Notes under the pieces: model-generated
What the model was told of the DNA's origin: nothing
Seen by the model: only the letters and a program-made list of their open reading frames with translations
The model's database searches: none
NCBI RefSeq assembly: GCF_013408445.1
Contig: NZ_JACBZL010000001.1
Coordinates: forward strand, 558,001-622,000
DNA length: 64,000 nucleotides
Reading direction: 5' to 3'
Origin: Corynebacterium tuberculostearicum
GTDB lineage: Bacteria > Actinomycetota > Actinomycetes > Mycobacteriales > Mycobacteriaceae
Part shown: in pieces, positions 18,024 to 28,074 of the stretch
Position numbering within the stretch: position 1 is the first letter of the stretch
Layout: every line of letters starts with the position of its first letter
Position numbers and translations under genes: made by a program

Positions 18024-18056
18024 AGTCCTTTAGCCCAACCGATGGGTTAAAGGACT
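18024..18056 (+). terminator. Hairpin after acn
   Basis: AGTCCTTTAGCCCA pairs with TGGGTTAAAGGACT (about 13 bp) with a short loop. No T-run follows; it may work with the larger hairpin 14 nt downstream or stabilise the mRNA end. Confidence 0.5.
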
Positions 18057-18069
18057 AAGTTCAGTCGAC

Positions 18070-18120
18070 AACGCGGGGTTGCACCGCCCTCTCTCAGGAA
18101 GGGCAATGCGGCCCCGCGTT
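18070..18120 (+). terminator. Second hairpin between acn and acnR
   Basis: AACGCGGGG (18070-18078) pairs with CCCCGCGTT (18112-18120), with an inner GCCCT/AGGGC stem. It is followed by T-rich sequence and an A/T-rich stretch before acnR, which may hold the acnR promoter (TTTAAAATTACTG region). Confidence 0.6.
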
Positions 18121-18202
18121 TCGTCACGTCGATTTTATTTCTTATTTAAAATTACTGATTAAACAATCTTTAGATATCCCCCATTAAGGAGAGTTCCCTA
18201 CT

Positions 18203-18778
18203 ATGCCCATCGTGAGCGAATCTGAACTTAGCCGCCGCCGGCACGACATTCTCGTAGGTGCCCGCCGCTGCTTTGCAGAGCACGGGTACGAGGGAGCGAC
18301 TGTTCGGCTACTCGAACAAGCTACGGGTAAGTCACGTGGCGCAATTTTTCACCACTTCGGTGACAAAGAGTCACTATTCCTTGCCTTGGCGCAAGAAGAT
18401 GCCGCTCGTCAGGCCGAAGTCGTGGCTCAAAATGGCTTGGTAGAAGTCATGCGGGAAATGCTCCAACATCCTGAGCGCCACGATTGGCTGGCCACACGCT
18501 TGGAAATCACCTCCCTGCTACGCACTGACCCCTCGTTCGCCGCTCGGTGGAAGGAAAACCAGTCGGTTCGTGATGAAGCCGTTCGCGCACGCTTGGCATC
18601 TAATGCGGATAAGGGCCGCCTTCGGGATGATGTAGAAATCGATACCTTGGCCATCTATCTTGAGGTATTTATGGATGGATTCATTAATCGGCTTGCCTTG
18701 GGCGATACCGCGGAACTAGAAAATGTTCTTGACTTAGTAGAGCAATCCATCCGCGGTGCTCAGGCGAGCCCACAGTAA
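18203..18778 (+). CDS. acnR: AcnR, TetR-family repressor of aconitase
   Basis: 191 residues. N-terminal TetR helix-turn-helix is clear: RRHDILVGARRCFAEHGYEGATVRLLEQATGKSRGAIFHHFGDKESLF (about 11-58; TVRLLEQATGKSRGAIFHHF is the HTH core). The helical C-terminal domain is the usual effector/dimer domain; in C. glutamicum AcnR it binds citrate-Mg and related ligands. Position after acn and the presence of its operator before acn both support the name. ATG start with AAGGAGA upstream. Confidence 0.93.
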   Translation: MPIVSESELSRRRHDILVGARRCFAEHGYEGATVRLLEQATGKSRGAIFHHFGDKESLFLALAQEDAARQAEVVAQNGLVEVMREMLQHPERHDWLATRLEITSLLRTDPSFAARWKENQSVRDEAVRARLASNADKGRLRDDVEIDTLAIYLEVFMDGFINRLALGDTAELENVLDLVEQSIRGAQASPQ

Positions 18779-18796
18779 TCCCCCGTACATCCAATC

Positions 18797-18847
18797 CTGC
18801 TCCCGGCTGCTTCTTAACTGATATTGGAGAGAGCCGGGAGCAGTTTT
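18797..18847. terminator. Bidirectional terminator between acnR and the ECF ATPase gene
   Basis: CTGCTCCCGGCT (18797-18808) pairs perfectly with AGCCGGGAGCAG (18832-18843), then TTTT. Convergent genes lie on both sides. Confidence 0.85.
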
Positions 18848-18855
18848 GTATGCGC

Positions 18856-19992
18856 TTATAGCTGCGGCGCCAGCAGTGTTTTTTCCGTTACTTCAGCATA
18901 GGTTTCTATTTCTGCCACAAACTTAGAATCGTGGCAGGTAACTACGAGGGCGCTGCCGGACTGCAGTGCGTAGTGGATGAGTTGGTGCATGAGCCAGCGG
19001 TCGGCAGCTGAAAGCAAGGTGTCTGGTTCGTCGAGCAGAACCACCGGTCGCTGCTGCCCGATCACGTGGGCAATCTGCGCAAGCCGCAGGCGAGACGATG
19101 ATAGATCGAGAGGATGATCCGCCGGATTTAGTCCCAACAGGTTGCGCAAGGTGTCATTGGGGACGAATTCCTCCACTGTTGGGAACACTGCCTGATCAAA
19201 TGGCGATTGCAGGGCAAGAGCGGGTGGATTCGGGACAGCTCCGGCGCCATCGAGCCCAGCCGCGGCGCGCAGGAGCGTGGTCTTGCCACTGCCGTTATCG
19301 CCACGCAGCCACGTAACCGCGGATTCCGTGATAGGGATTTCCACCGGTCCGACGCTGAAGGAAGTGCCACGGGGCTGAGAAAAGTGCCACCATTTCTTCT
19401 TTGCTGCACCCCGGCGTGCCGTTAGCGGACCGATACTCCCTGTCCGGGGGCTTGCAGAAACACGCGGTAAGTCGACGGCCGCTACGAGTGGGTCTGTGCC
19501 AATGATGTCGCCACCCAATTCTGGCCAGGAGGAACTAGAAACGGAAATGACGCAAGTCTCCGGCATCGACTGCAAGAGGCGAACCACTTGCGTGCGCGAA
19601 TCAGCATCAAGCCCGGCTCCGGGCTCGCACACAATCATGATTTCTGGCTCGCGAATGGCAACGCAGGCTGCCGCCAACCTGCGCGTTTGGCCACCGGATA
19701 GCTGCGTTGGGTCATGTTCGCAGTAGTCAGACAGTCCTACAGCGCGAAGCATTCGCTCCCCGCGCCGCTGCATTTCAGGGGCAGGCACGCCGGCATTTTC
19801 GAGGCCTAAAACTACTTCTTCGATACAGGTTTCCCGCAGGAAGCTAATCTGTGCTGAGGCATCCGTGCCGATGATGGCTTCGGTAGATAGGTGCTCGGCT
19901 AGTTCCACGGCAACGTCTTCGACGGCTGTGTCAGGTTCGACGAGTACTTGATATATGGCCCCAGGGGTGGGCTCAATGCGGGCTAGATCCAT
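18856..19992 (-). CDS. ECF-type transporter ATPase, two fused and asymmetric NBDs
   Basis: 378 residues with two ABC halves. The N half (about 1-180) has the Q-loop region (SAQISFLRETCIEEVVLGLENAG), an intact signature LSGGQTRRLA (98-107) and IMIVCEPGAGLDADS, but no Walker A and a Cys in place of the Walker B Asp. The C half (about 200-378) has a proper Walker A (GDNGSGKTT, 231-239) and Walker B (VVLLDEPD, 317-324), but its signature is LSSSRLRLAQ. So only one composite ATP site can be complete: C-half Walker A with N-half LSGGQ. Overlaps the T-component gene by 10 bp. It powers the transporter encoded with it. Confidence 0.82.
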   Translation of the reverse strand: MDLARIEPTPGAIYQVLVEPDTAVEDVAVELAEHLSTEAIIGTDASAQISFLRETCIEEVVLGLENAGVPAPEMQRRGERMLRAVGLSDYCEHDPTQLSGGQTRRLAAACVAIREPEIMIVCEPGAGLDADSRTQVVRLLQSMPETCVISVSSSSWPELGGDIIGTDPLVAAVDLPRVSASPRTGSIGPLTARRGAAKKKWWHFSQPRGTSFSVGPVEIPITESAVTWLRGDNGSGKTTLLRAAAGLDGAGAVPNPPALALQSPFDQAVFPTVEEFVPNDTLRNLLGLNPADHPLDLSSSRLRLAQIAHVIGQQRPVVLLDEPDTLLSAADRWLMHQLIHYALQSGSALVVTCHDSKFVAEIETYAEVTEKTLLAPQL

Positions 19993-20675
19993 GTAGCAAT
20001 CACCACCACAAGGCTAACTAGCGGAATGACGAAGCGTAAGACGCGGGAGACCATGGAATCGGTAACGGGGCGCAGTAGGGTGCGTTGCCCTTCTTGGTCG
20101 AATCCGACGGCGGCTAAGGCCTGGCCACGTTGGGTTCCTTGCGTAAGGAGGCGAGCGATGACGGGAATAATGACGCGCGAGATGGTATTGCGCCAAGTCA
20201 CGGTAATGCCGGCGAGCTGGTTGGCTTCACGGACGCAACGCCAAGCATGCGCACCTTGGGGCAGGGTTTGTAGGGAGGCTCCAACGATATACGCGACCTT
20301 GTGGCCAGCGCGCGAAACTTGCAGCCACTTGGCGATATCAGCAATGCGCAGCACTGCCATGGCCGCGATGAAGCAGGCCATGAGGGCGCAGAACCGGAGG
20401 GTGAGGGTGGCGGCGAGAACCAGGCCGTCGCTAGTTAGCAGCGGCAGCACCGGGTCATCACCGTAGGGGGCGTGAATGACCAGCATGGAAAGGGCCGCTG
20501 GGGCGCTTAGCGCCAATGTTGTCAAAATTACGGAGGCGTTGCGGGTAGCGGCGGTACCGCAGGCTAGGGCGATGAGCGCTACGCTTGCCGACGCCACCGG
20601 GGTATTTAGCGCCAAAGTAAGGACCCAGCCGCAGGCCGCGATGGTGACAACGGTGGCGGGATGAAGGCCGTGCAT
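19983..20675 (-). CDS. ECF transporter T component (EcfT/CbiQ family)
   Basis: 230 residues with four to five membrane segments at the N-terminus and a basic C-terminal region (ARLLTQGTQRGQALAAVGFDQEG, about 172-194), the place where EcfT coupling helices contact the ATPases; the canonical Ala-Arg-Gly motifs are only loosely kept. Its ATG overlaps the S-component stop (TAATG at 20675) and its stop overlaps the ATPase start, so the three genes are one translational unit. Confidence 0.82.
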   Translation of the reverse strand: MHGLHPATVVTIAACGWVLTLALNTPVASASVALIALACGTAATRNASVILTTLALSAPAALSMLVIHAPYGDDPVLPLLTSDGLVLAATLTLRFCALMACFIAAMAVLRIADIAKWLQVSRAGHKVAYIVGASLQTLPQGAHAWRCVREANQLAGITVTWRNTISRVIIPVIARLLTQGTQRGQALAAVGFDQEGQRTLLRPVTDSMVSRVLRFVIPLVSLVVVIATWI

Positions 20676-21421
20676 TACCGTGGCTGGAGGGATTCTCGGG
20701 TGCGCTGCGGCAGTGCCTTGACCGCTGCCCAGACAATGAGGAAAACCAGTGCCTTATCCAGGGGATCCGAAATAAAGGACTGCAGCGTAACCGAGGCGAT
20801 GAGGGAATTGCCCAATTCTCGGAAGAGCGAAACAACCGCGCCCGTACCAAGACCTGCGGTACCGCCATAAACAAAGGCAGCCACTGGTGCGGCGAGCATG
20901 CCGGAAATGATTCCAATGATGGCGCCGCTGAGAATGACCCACCACACCTTAGTGAAAGCGCCCTTCTTGATTACCAGTCCGGAGAGGAACCCCGTGGCGG
21001 CGGACACGGCGGCGAAGGGCAAAGCGGCGGGGTTCAACAGTCCCCATACGACGGAGGACAAGGTACCAGTAGCCAATCCGGCGATGGGTCCCGCGAGCGC
21101 GGCTACCAGGATCGTTCCCACGGAGTCGATATACAGCGGAACACCGATAGAACCGATGATTTCGCCGACAACAATATTGAGCACTAGTGCTACCGGGATG
21201 ATGGCGATGGTTCGCGCCGGTAATGCCGGAACGGTGCCGGTGAGAAGGAGCGCGGCGCCAACGAGGTAGCCGGCGAGGGTAATGAGCGCCTCGGTCGAGC
21301 CGGCAACGGATTCCCAATCAGTAGGACGCAGAAGAACCAGATAAATCCAGGTTGCGGCGACGATGAGTGCACCCGCGATGACCATAGCCTTGCGGACGGG
21401 GGTGAGAGAAAGCTGTGACAC
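20675..21421 (-). CDS. ECF transporter S (substrate-binding) component, substrate unknown
   Basis: 248 residues, about six membrane helices. The segment NIVVGEIIGSIGVPLYIDSVGTILVAALAGPIAG (about 81-114) is the type seen in ECF S components annotated near nucleoside or cofactor genes. GTG start with a weak ribosome site. The nucleoside hydrolase gene 146 nt upstream, on the same strand, suggests a nucleoside or nucleobase as ligand (inference only). It is preceded by a strongly structured leader (21471-21535). Confidence 0.72.
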   Translation of the reverse strand: MSQLSLTPVRKAMVIAGALIVAATWIYLVLLRPTDWESVAGSTEALITLAGYLVGAALLLTGTVPALPARTIAIIPVALVLNIVVGEIIGSIGVPLYIDSVGTILVAALAGPIAGLATGTLSSVVWGLLNPAALPFAAVSAATGFLSGLVIKKGAFTKVWWVILSGAIIGIISGMLAAPVAAFVYGGTAGLGTGAVVSLFRELGNSLIASVTLQSFISDPLDKALVFLIVWAAVKALPQRTRESLQPR

Positions 21422-21470
21422 AGTAAAAGTCCAAATCCATATACCGAAAAATGGGCAAAATAAACGCCGA

Positions 21471-21535
21471 CCGCGGATGGTGCTGCTTTCCTATGTCACC
21501 TCGGAAAGCGAGCTCGCACGGCACGTGCGCCGCGG
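21471..21535 (-). promoter_or_regulatory. Structured leader, possible pseudoknot (riboswitch-like)
   Basis: Read on the minus strand: CCGCGG at both edges (21530-21535 and 21471-21476) can close the domain. Inside are the palindromes GCACGTGC and GCGAGCTCGC. A 7-bp stem GCTTTCC/GGAAAGC (21503-21509 with 21485-21491) has an 11-nt loop GAGGTGACATA whose GGTG can pair with CACC at 21479-21482, an H-type pseudoknot. It lies 50 nt before the S-component start. It does not match any riboswitch consensus I know well. Confidence 0.4.
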
Positions 21536-21567
21536 ATAATAGTAGAGGCTCTGCGTGCTAAAAGCCA

Positions 21568-22539
21568 CTAATGCGAAGCCAATAGCGTCAATCCCCGCGC
21601 GCATTCGTGGTGTGCGGCCTCCATGTCTGCGCTTGTTACCAGCCGCGCGTTGTGGGCGCGGCCCCAATGGTTGCGCAAATCTGCGACGCTCGTGCCACGC
21701 AGCAGTGTCGATTCCGCCTCGACGTCCATGGTGGTTTCTATCGCTTCATAAGGGATGCGCCCCAGGGCAATCATGCAGGTCAAAAGGTCGTGGATCTGGG
21801 CTTGATAGCCCTCTCCTTGCGCCTGGTGGAATTCAAAATAAAAACGCAGCACGTCCGGCAGGATTTGTGCCGTGGGGTGCTCCCCCAACAATTTCAGGAC
21901 CTCGTCTAGGCGCTGCGGAGTAATGAGAAACTGTTCCGTTACTTCGAGGGAACACAGCGTGGTGAGAACGCGTGGGGCGTTTGAATGAAAATGTTGGGCG
22001 GCGGCGTGCGGATCCACCCAAAAGTTCCATTCGGCAGTTGGCGTGGTGTTTCCGCGGTAATTGACCGCGCCGCCCATGATGGTGATGGCACCGAAGCGCG
22101 CGGCAGCCTCGCTATGGGTTGCTTCGAAGGCCGCAAGGTTGGTGACCGGTCCAGTAACGATCAGCTGCAGATCGTCATGGGTGGCTAATGCTTCTTCCCA
22201 TACCTGCTGCCAATCGCGCTGTTGTAGCTTGGCGGCGGCAGCGGGGGCGTGTGCGTAGCCCAGCCCTGTCGGGCCATGGGTCTCAGGGGTGGTGGTGAGA
22301 TCTACCTTGAGGGGTTGGGGTAGGCCGGGGGCTACGGGGACGTCGGAAAGCGAGCACAGGTCCAGAATCCAGCGGGCATTATCCGCGGTCCGGTGGACCT
22401 CGACGTTGCCGGCCGTGGTGGTAACCCCCACCAGCTCGATCTCCCCGGCATGATGCAGCCCCGCCAGGTACATAAGGGCGAGGCAATCGTCGACGCCGGG
22501 ATCGCAATCAATAAGTACAGCTGGTGGCTTGGCAGTCAT
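21568..22539 (-). CDS. Nucleoside hydrolase (IunH family)
   Basis: 323 residues. Splits the N-glycosidic bond of ribonucleosides to base and ribose with a Ca2+ ion held by the N-terminal Asp cluster, here LIDCDPGVDDCLAL (Asp11, 13, 17, 18). GVTTTAGNV, VTGPVTNLAAF and IMGGAVNYRGNTTPTAEWNFWVDPHAA are further family signatures. Substrate preference (purine, uridine) cannot be read from sequence alone. A TAGACT box 10 nt upstream suggests a near-leaderless transcript. It is the first gene before the ECF transporter on the same strand. Confidence 0.9.
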   Translation of the reverse strand: MTAKPPAVLIDCDPGVDDCLALMYLAGLHHAGEIELVGVTTTAGNVEVHRTADNARWILDLCSLSDVPVAPGLPQPLKVDLTTTPETHGPTGLGYAHAPAAAAKLQQRDWQQVWEEALATHDDLQLIVTGPVTNLAAFEATHSEAAARFGAITIMGGAVNYRGNTTPTAEWNFWVDPHAAAQHFHSNAPRVLTTLCSLEVTEQFLITPQRLDEVLKLLGEHPTAQILPDVLRFYFEFHQAQGEGYQAQIHDLLTCMIALGRIPYEAIETTMDVEAESTLLRGTSVADLRNHWGRAHNARLVTSADMEAAHHECARGLTLLASH

Positions 22540-22549
22540 AATGCCAGCC

Positions 22550-22555
22550 AGTCTA
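22550..22555 (-). promoter_or_regulatory. -10 box of the nucleoside hydrolase gene
   Basis: Minus-strand TAGACT with 10 nt to the ATG at 22539. No ribosome site lies between. Confidence 0.4.
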
Positions 22556-22560
22556 GCGTC

Positions 22561-23235
22561 TTACTTGATGGAGCTCACCGGATTGTCGCCATCAACGAAG
22601 GCGAGCGGGGAATCCGGCAGATTGTCGCGGCCAAGGACCTCGACGATGACATCCGCAACCAGCTCGCGGGAAGAAGTCAGAGACTCCTTCAGCATCTTAT
22701 CCTCAATCTGCTCAATGCCCTTGGCTGGTTCCTCGGTTAGCATCGCTGGCTTGAGGATGAGGTGCGGGTAGCTGGCCTGTACAAGGCGGTTGTCTACTTC
22801 CTTCTTGGACTCCACATAGGCATACCACTTCTCATCGGCAGGATCCGTGGTTGCTACCTGGGAGCCGACATAAGAGATCATCACATAGGCGGGCACATCC
22901 TTGCCCTCCTGCTGCAACTTGTCCATGGCGTCGAGGGTAGCCAGGGCGCCATCGCGGTCGACGGCCCAGGTGAGGTCTGCCCCACCGCGGCCGCCATTGC
23001 CGGCGCCCCAGACTACAGCGTCATAAGCGGCGAAAAGCTCTGCCCACTGATCCACGGATTGTTCAGTAATATCCGCCATAACTGGGGTCGCGCCGAGCTT
23101 TTCAATCTCGGCCTTTTGCTCCGGATTGCGGATGAGGGAGTGGACCTCATGACCGGCCTCAACCAGCTTAGGGGCGGTCAGCAGCCCGACCTTGCCGTGT
23201 CCACCGATGTACAGAATCTTCTTCTTATCAGTCAT
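22561..23235 (-). CDS. NAD(P)-binding atypical SDR-type protein
   Basis: 224 residues with a Rossmann nucleotide-binding start MTDKKKILYIGGHGKVGLLTAPKL (glycine motif GGHGKVG) and the layout of NAD(P)H-binding/NmrA-like proteins, e.g. the DAVVWGAGNGG and YVMISYVGS segments and YAYVESKKEVDNRL in the place of the YxxxK motif. Cytoplasmic; substrate unknown. The ATG at 23235 follows GGGGAGG closely; 34 open codons upstream are rejected because the Rossmann motif should be near the N-terminus. Confidence 0.8.
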   Translation of the reverse strand: MTDKKKILYIGGHGKVGLLTAPKLVEAGHEVHSLIRNPEQKAEIEKLGATPVMADITEQSVDQWAELFAAYDAVVWGAGNGGRGGADLTWAVDRDGALATLDAMDKLQQEGKDVPAYVMISYVGSQVATTDPADEKWYAYVESKKEVDNRLVQASYPHLILKPAMLTEEPAKGIEQIEDKMLKESLTSSRELVADVIVEVLGRDNLPDSPLAFVDGDNPVSSIK

Positions 23236-23326
23236 ACCTCCCCACGGTAACAACGGCGCGGCCAGCGTGCAGACGGCCTCCTTACTCCGGCACACACAAA
23301 CCACCGCGGCGCGCCCGGCAAGCAGA

Positions 23327-23332
23327 TAGAAT
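23327..23332 (+). promoter_or_regulatory. -10 box, leaderless promoter of the ACT/PFL pair
   Basis: TAGAAT ends 7 nt before the ATG at 23340, and no ribosome site fits in between. Confidence 0.5.
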
Positions 23333-23339
23333 TGCACGC

Positions 23340-23609
23340 ATGTATGCCATTATGACCGTCACCGGTGCCGATAGCACCGGCATCATCGCCGCGGTGACCA
23401 CTACCCTTGCAGAACTCGATATCAACGTCATTGACGTCTCCCAGACGCTCATGGGCGGATACTTCACCATGATCCTGCGCGTCGAATTCGATGCGGACAA
23501 GGTCTCCATCCAGACCATCAAGGAGCGCATGCGCCCCGTTGCGGAAGAAAAGCACCAGTCCATCCGCATTCAGTCCGAAGACCTCTTCACCGCCATGAAC
23601 GAAATTTAA
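23340..23609 (+). CDS. ACT domain protein (UPF0237 family)
   Basis: 89 residues, a single ACT domain from end to end: [46 protein letters not shown] shows the ligand-binding fold. Such stand-alone ACT proteins are nearly always next to a PFL-family (UPF0210) gene, as here with a 1-nt gap. Presumed to sense an amino acid or a similar small molecule for the partner; no experiment that I know fixes the ligand. Confidence 0.88.
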   Translation: MYAIMTVTGADSTGIIAAVTTTLAELDINVIDVSQTLMGGYFTMILRVEFDADKVSIQTIKERMRPVAEEKHQSIRIQSEDLFTAMNEI

Positions 23610-23610
23610 T

Positions 23611-24975
23611 ATGAGCACGCGTTTTAATACCACCAATATCTTGGACACCATCGAGATGATTGAGAACTATCGTCTCGATATCCGCACCGTGACCATGGGC
23701 ATCTCGCTCCTCGGATGCACCCGCTCCACCATGGAGGCCACCTGCCAGGCCATCTATGACCGGGTCACCCAGCAGGCAGGGCGCCTCGTCGAGGTGTGCG
23801 AAGGCATCGAGGGCGAGCTCGGTATCCCCATTGTCAATAAGCGCATCTCCGTCACCCCCATCTCGTTAGTGGTGGCTGGCGTAGACGGCAACCCCGTTGA
23901 TGCAGCCAAGGCGCTGGACAAGGCGGCAAAAGAGGTTGGCGTCAACTTTGTGGGCGGCTATTCCGCCTTGGTAGAAAAGGGCGCTACCACCGCCGAGCAA
24001 AAGCTCATCAGCTCCATTCCGGAGGCGCTGGCTACTACGGACGTCGTGTGTTCCTCCGTAAACATCGCCAGCTCCCGCGCGGGCATCAACATGGATGCGG
24101 CGAAGAAAATGGGCGAGGTCATCAAGGAAGCGGCCGAGCTCACTAAGGACAATTCCGCCATTGCGTGCGCCAAGCTGGTGGTCTTTGCTAACTCCGTGGG
24201 AGATAACCCCTTTATGGCCGGTGCCTTCCACGGCATTGAGGAACCCGATTGTGTGGTCTCCGTGGGCGTTTCCGGCCCGGGTGTAGTCGACCGTGCCTTG
24301 GGCTCGCTCGAGGGGGCCAGCTTAGACCAGGTTGCAGAAGAGGTGAAGAAGGCTGCTTTCAAGATCACTCGCGCCGGGCAACTGGTGGGCACCATGGCCT
24401 CGGAGCGCCTGGGCGTTCCTTTCGGCATCATCGACCTTTCGCTTGCCCCCACCGCCGAATTGGGCGATTCGGTTGCGCACATCTTGGAGCACATGGGCCT
24501 AGACCAGGTGGGCACCCACGGCACCACTGCAGCCTTGGCTCTGCTTAACGACGCCGTTAAGAAGGGCGGCATGATGGCTTGTTCCCGCGTGGGCGGGTTG
24601 TCAGGTTCCTTCATCCCCGTTTCCGAGGACAAAGGCATGATCGATGCGGTCAAGTCCGGCTCCATTTCCATGGACAAGCTGGAGGCCATGACCGCTATTT
24701 GCTCGGTTGGCTTCGACATGATTGCCCTGCCGGGCGACACCTCTGCCGCGACGATCTCGGGCATGATCGCTGATGAGGCCGCCATTGGCGTGATGAACCA
24801 TAAAACCACCGCAGTACGCGTCATTCCGGTACCTGGCGCCCAGGTAGGCGACGAGGTCAGCTTCGGCGGGCTTCTTGGCTACGCCCCTGTCATCCCGGTC
24901 AATCAGGTGGGCAATACGCAGTTCATAAACCGCGGCGGCTTCATCCCCGCCCCGGTGCATGGATTCCGCAACTAG
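23611..24975 (+). CDS. PFL family protein (UPF0210 / DUF711)
   Basis: 454 residues, full length for the family, a fold related to pyruvate formate-lyase without known activity. Conserved stretches: [12 protein letters not shown] near the start, [79 protein letters not shown] and the C-terminal [15 protein letters not shown]. Forms an operon with the ACT gene. No glycyl-radical motif is visible, so it is not expected to be a real formate-lyase. Confidence 0.9.
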   Translation: MSTRFNTTNILDTIEMIENYRLDIRTVTMGISLLGCTRSTMEATCQAIYDRVTQQAGRLVEVCEGIEGELGIPIVNKRISVTPISLVVAGVDGNPVDAAKALDKAAKEVGVNFVGGYSALVEKGATTAEQKLISSIPEALATTDVVCSSVNIASSRAGINMDAAKKMGEVIKEAAELTKDNSAIACAKLVVFANSVGDNPFMAGAFHGIEEPDCVVSVGVSGPGVVDRALGSLEGASLDQVAEEVKKAAFKITRAGQLVGTMASERLGVPFGIIDLSLAPTAELGDSVAHILEHMGLDQVGTHGTTAALALLNDAVKKGGMMACSRVGGLSGSFIPVSEDKGMIDAVKSGSISMDKLEAMTAICSVGFDMIALPGDTSAATISGMIADEAAIGVMNHKTTAVRVIPVPGAQVGDEVSFGGLLGYAPVIPVNQVGNTQFINRGGFIPAPVHGFRN

Positions 24976-24999
24976 CGCCAGCGACAACCGCGCCGCGGT

Positions 25000-26322
25000 C
25001 TAATCCGCGGCGTGCTCCTCGCCTGGCTTATCGGATTCCGCCCACGCAGCTAGGTTGGCCTGGAAGTGCTGGTAGGAGGCCTCCAACTGTTTCAGCTCCA
25101 CCTCGCCGCCTACCTGGCGGCGGGCATCGGAGTAGATGGCCCGGGCGGTGTCGTCAAGCACGCGCCGGCGTTCCGCTGTGCGAAGAAGGGCAACCACCTT
25201 AGCGAGGTTATCCAGCATGCTGAGGTAGATCTCCGCATTATCGGCCGCATCGCGCCGAATCTGTGTAAACATCGCCTCGACGATCTCGTCATAGCTAAAG
25301 GTCTGATAATCCAGCCGAAATTCGCCGTCCACATGCACAATGCCCTGCGGAAGCCGCTTATCCCCAATCACGGTGAGGATCTGGGTGAAGCGGTCAATGA
25401 TGTCAATTACCGTAAATGGGTCATTAACGCCGGTGCTCAAAGCGCGGGCAGCAATTTCTGCAAGGTGCCGCGCGGTAAACCGAGGATCGTGGGCAGAGGC
25501 GTTTTCGCGGTGTTGCGTGAGCACGATATGACGCTCAATATCTTCCGGCAAACGTGGCACGCCGTGGGCAATGACCTCGCCTTCCAATACGAGGTCTCCC
25601 GGTGCCACGCCGAGGTGCACCGCGCAATCCTCTTGCGCCGCAGCCTGCGCGATGGCGTCATAGTCCACGAATTTGAGATAGCCAGTCTCACTACTGCGGC
25701 GCTTTTGCGCGTTCGTGTAGAACTCTGGCCCCGGCGCTTTTACTTTCTCCTCCTCCTCACCGCGGCGGATGAGCCGGCGCATGTGGCTTTCTACGTCTTG
25801 GGCAACCACGTGCACCACGTGGGACATGCTGATGGATTGCGCAATGTGCACGATGAAGTAGATGAGGAAGACAACGCAGGCGATGGCCAGCAGAACCGTG
25901 ACGGCTACATTGAGGGAAGGAACGTATTCTTCTACCCCACCGCCGCCGGTACGAACCGCGCGCAGGGATAGGAGCGCAAAAATAAAGGTTGCCAGGTAGA
26001 TCGCCAACGTGGATTGAATGGAGCGATCCTTTAAAAACTCGTGCAGGAGGCGCGGGCCCATCACCGTGACGACACCGGATAGCGCGGTCAGCGTGATGAA
26101 AAAGACGGTGCCGGCCAAGGAGAGTGACGAGGTTGCTACCGCGCTTAAAATCCCTTGCGCGCTATCGGCGCTGCCGTCATAAAAGGGCGTGTCCGACACG
26201 TCAAAATTGCTACCAACCGCAATGAGCAATTCCGCGCCGATCGCGGCGATGGCCACCGCCACGGCGGGGATGAGCCAAAACTTCTCCCGCCAAGCGGGCA
26301 TCCTCTCCAGCAGTGTCTTCAT
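25000..26322 (-). CDS. DUF2254 family membrane protein
   Basis: 440 residues. Four membrane helices in the first 170 residues (for example LIPAVAVAIAAIGAELLIAV and VAVTVLLAIACVVFLIYFIVHIAQ), then a soluble C-terminal domain with conserved FVDYDAIAQAAAQ and DIERHIVLTQHRENASAHDPRFTARHLAEIAARALSTGVNDPFT. The last segment (ALSPGxNDPFT-like) is the family hallmark. The activity is unknown. It starts 6 nt after the ABC-F stop, so the two are cotranscribed. Confidence 0.85.
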   Translation of the reverse strand: MKTLLERMPAWREKFWLIPAVAVAIAAIGAELLIAVGSNFDVSDTPFYDGSADSAQGILSAVATSSLSLAGTVFFITLTALSGVVTVMGPRLLHEFLKDRSIQSTLAIYLATFIFALLSLRAVRTGGGGVEEYVPSLNVAVTVLLAIACVVFLIYFIVHIAQSISMSHVVHVVAQDVESHMRRLIRRGEEEEKVKAPGPEFYTNAQKRRSSETGYLKFVDYDAIAQAAAQEDCAVHLGVAPGDLVLEGEVIAHGVPRLPEDIERHIVLTQHRENASAHDPRFTARHLAEIAARALSTGVNDPFTVIDIIDRFTQILTVIGDKRLPQGIVHVDGEFRLDYQTFSYDEIVEAMFTQIRRDAADNAEIYLSMLDNLAKVVALLRTAERRRVLDDTARAIYSDARRQVGGEVELKQLEASYQHFQANLAAWAESDKPGEEHAAD

Positions 26323-26328
26323 AAATCC

Positions 26329-27960
<1,632 letters not shown>

Positions 27961-27968
27961 GAAGAAAT

Positions 27969-27974
27969 AGTCTA
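27969..27974 (-). promoter_or_regulatory. -10 box, leaderless promoter of the ABC-F gene
   Basis: Minus-strand TAGACT, 8 nt before the GTG at 27960. Confidence 0.5.
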
Positions 27975-28006
27975 GCAATTGACGCGGCCAACGCTAAGAC
28001 GCACTA

Positions 28007-28057
28007 ACGCCCCCAACAGCCACTTCCCGAATCCGAGAAATGCGCTGCTGGGGGCGT
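28007..28057 (-). terminator. Terminator of the suf operon
   Basis: ACGCCCCCAACAGC (28007-28020) and GCTGCTGGGGGCGT (28044-28057) form a stem with one mismatched pair, 18 nt after the last suf gene on the minus strand. No T-run is present. Confidence 0.65.
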
Positions 28058-28074
28058 GTGATTAATACGCGATT

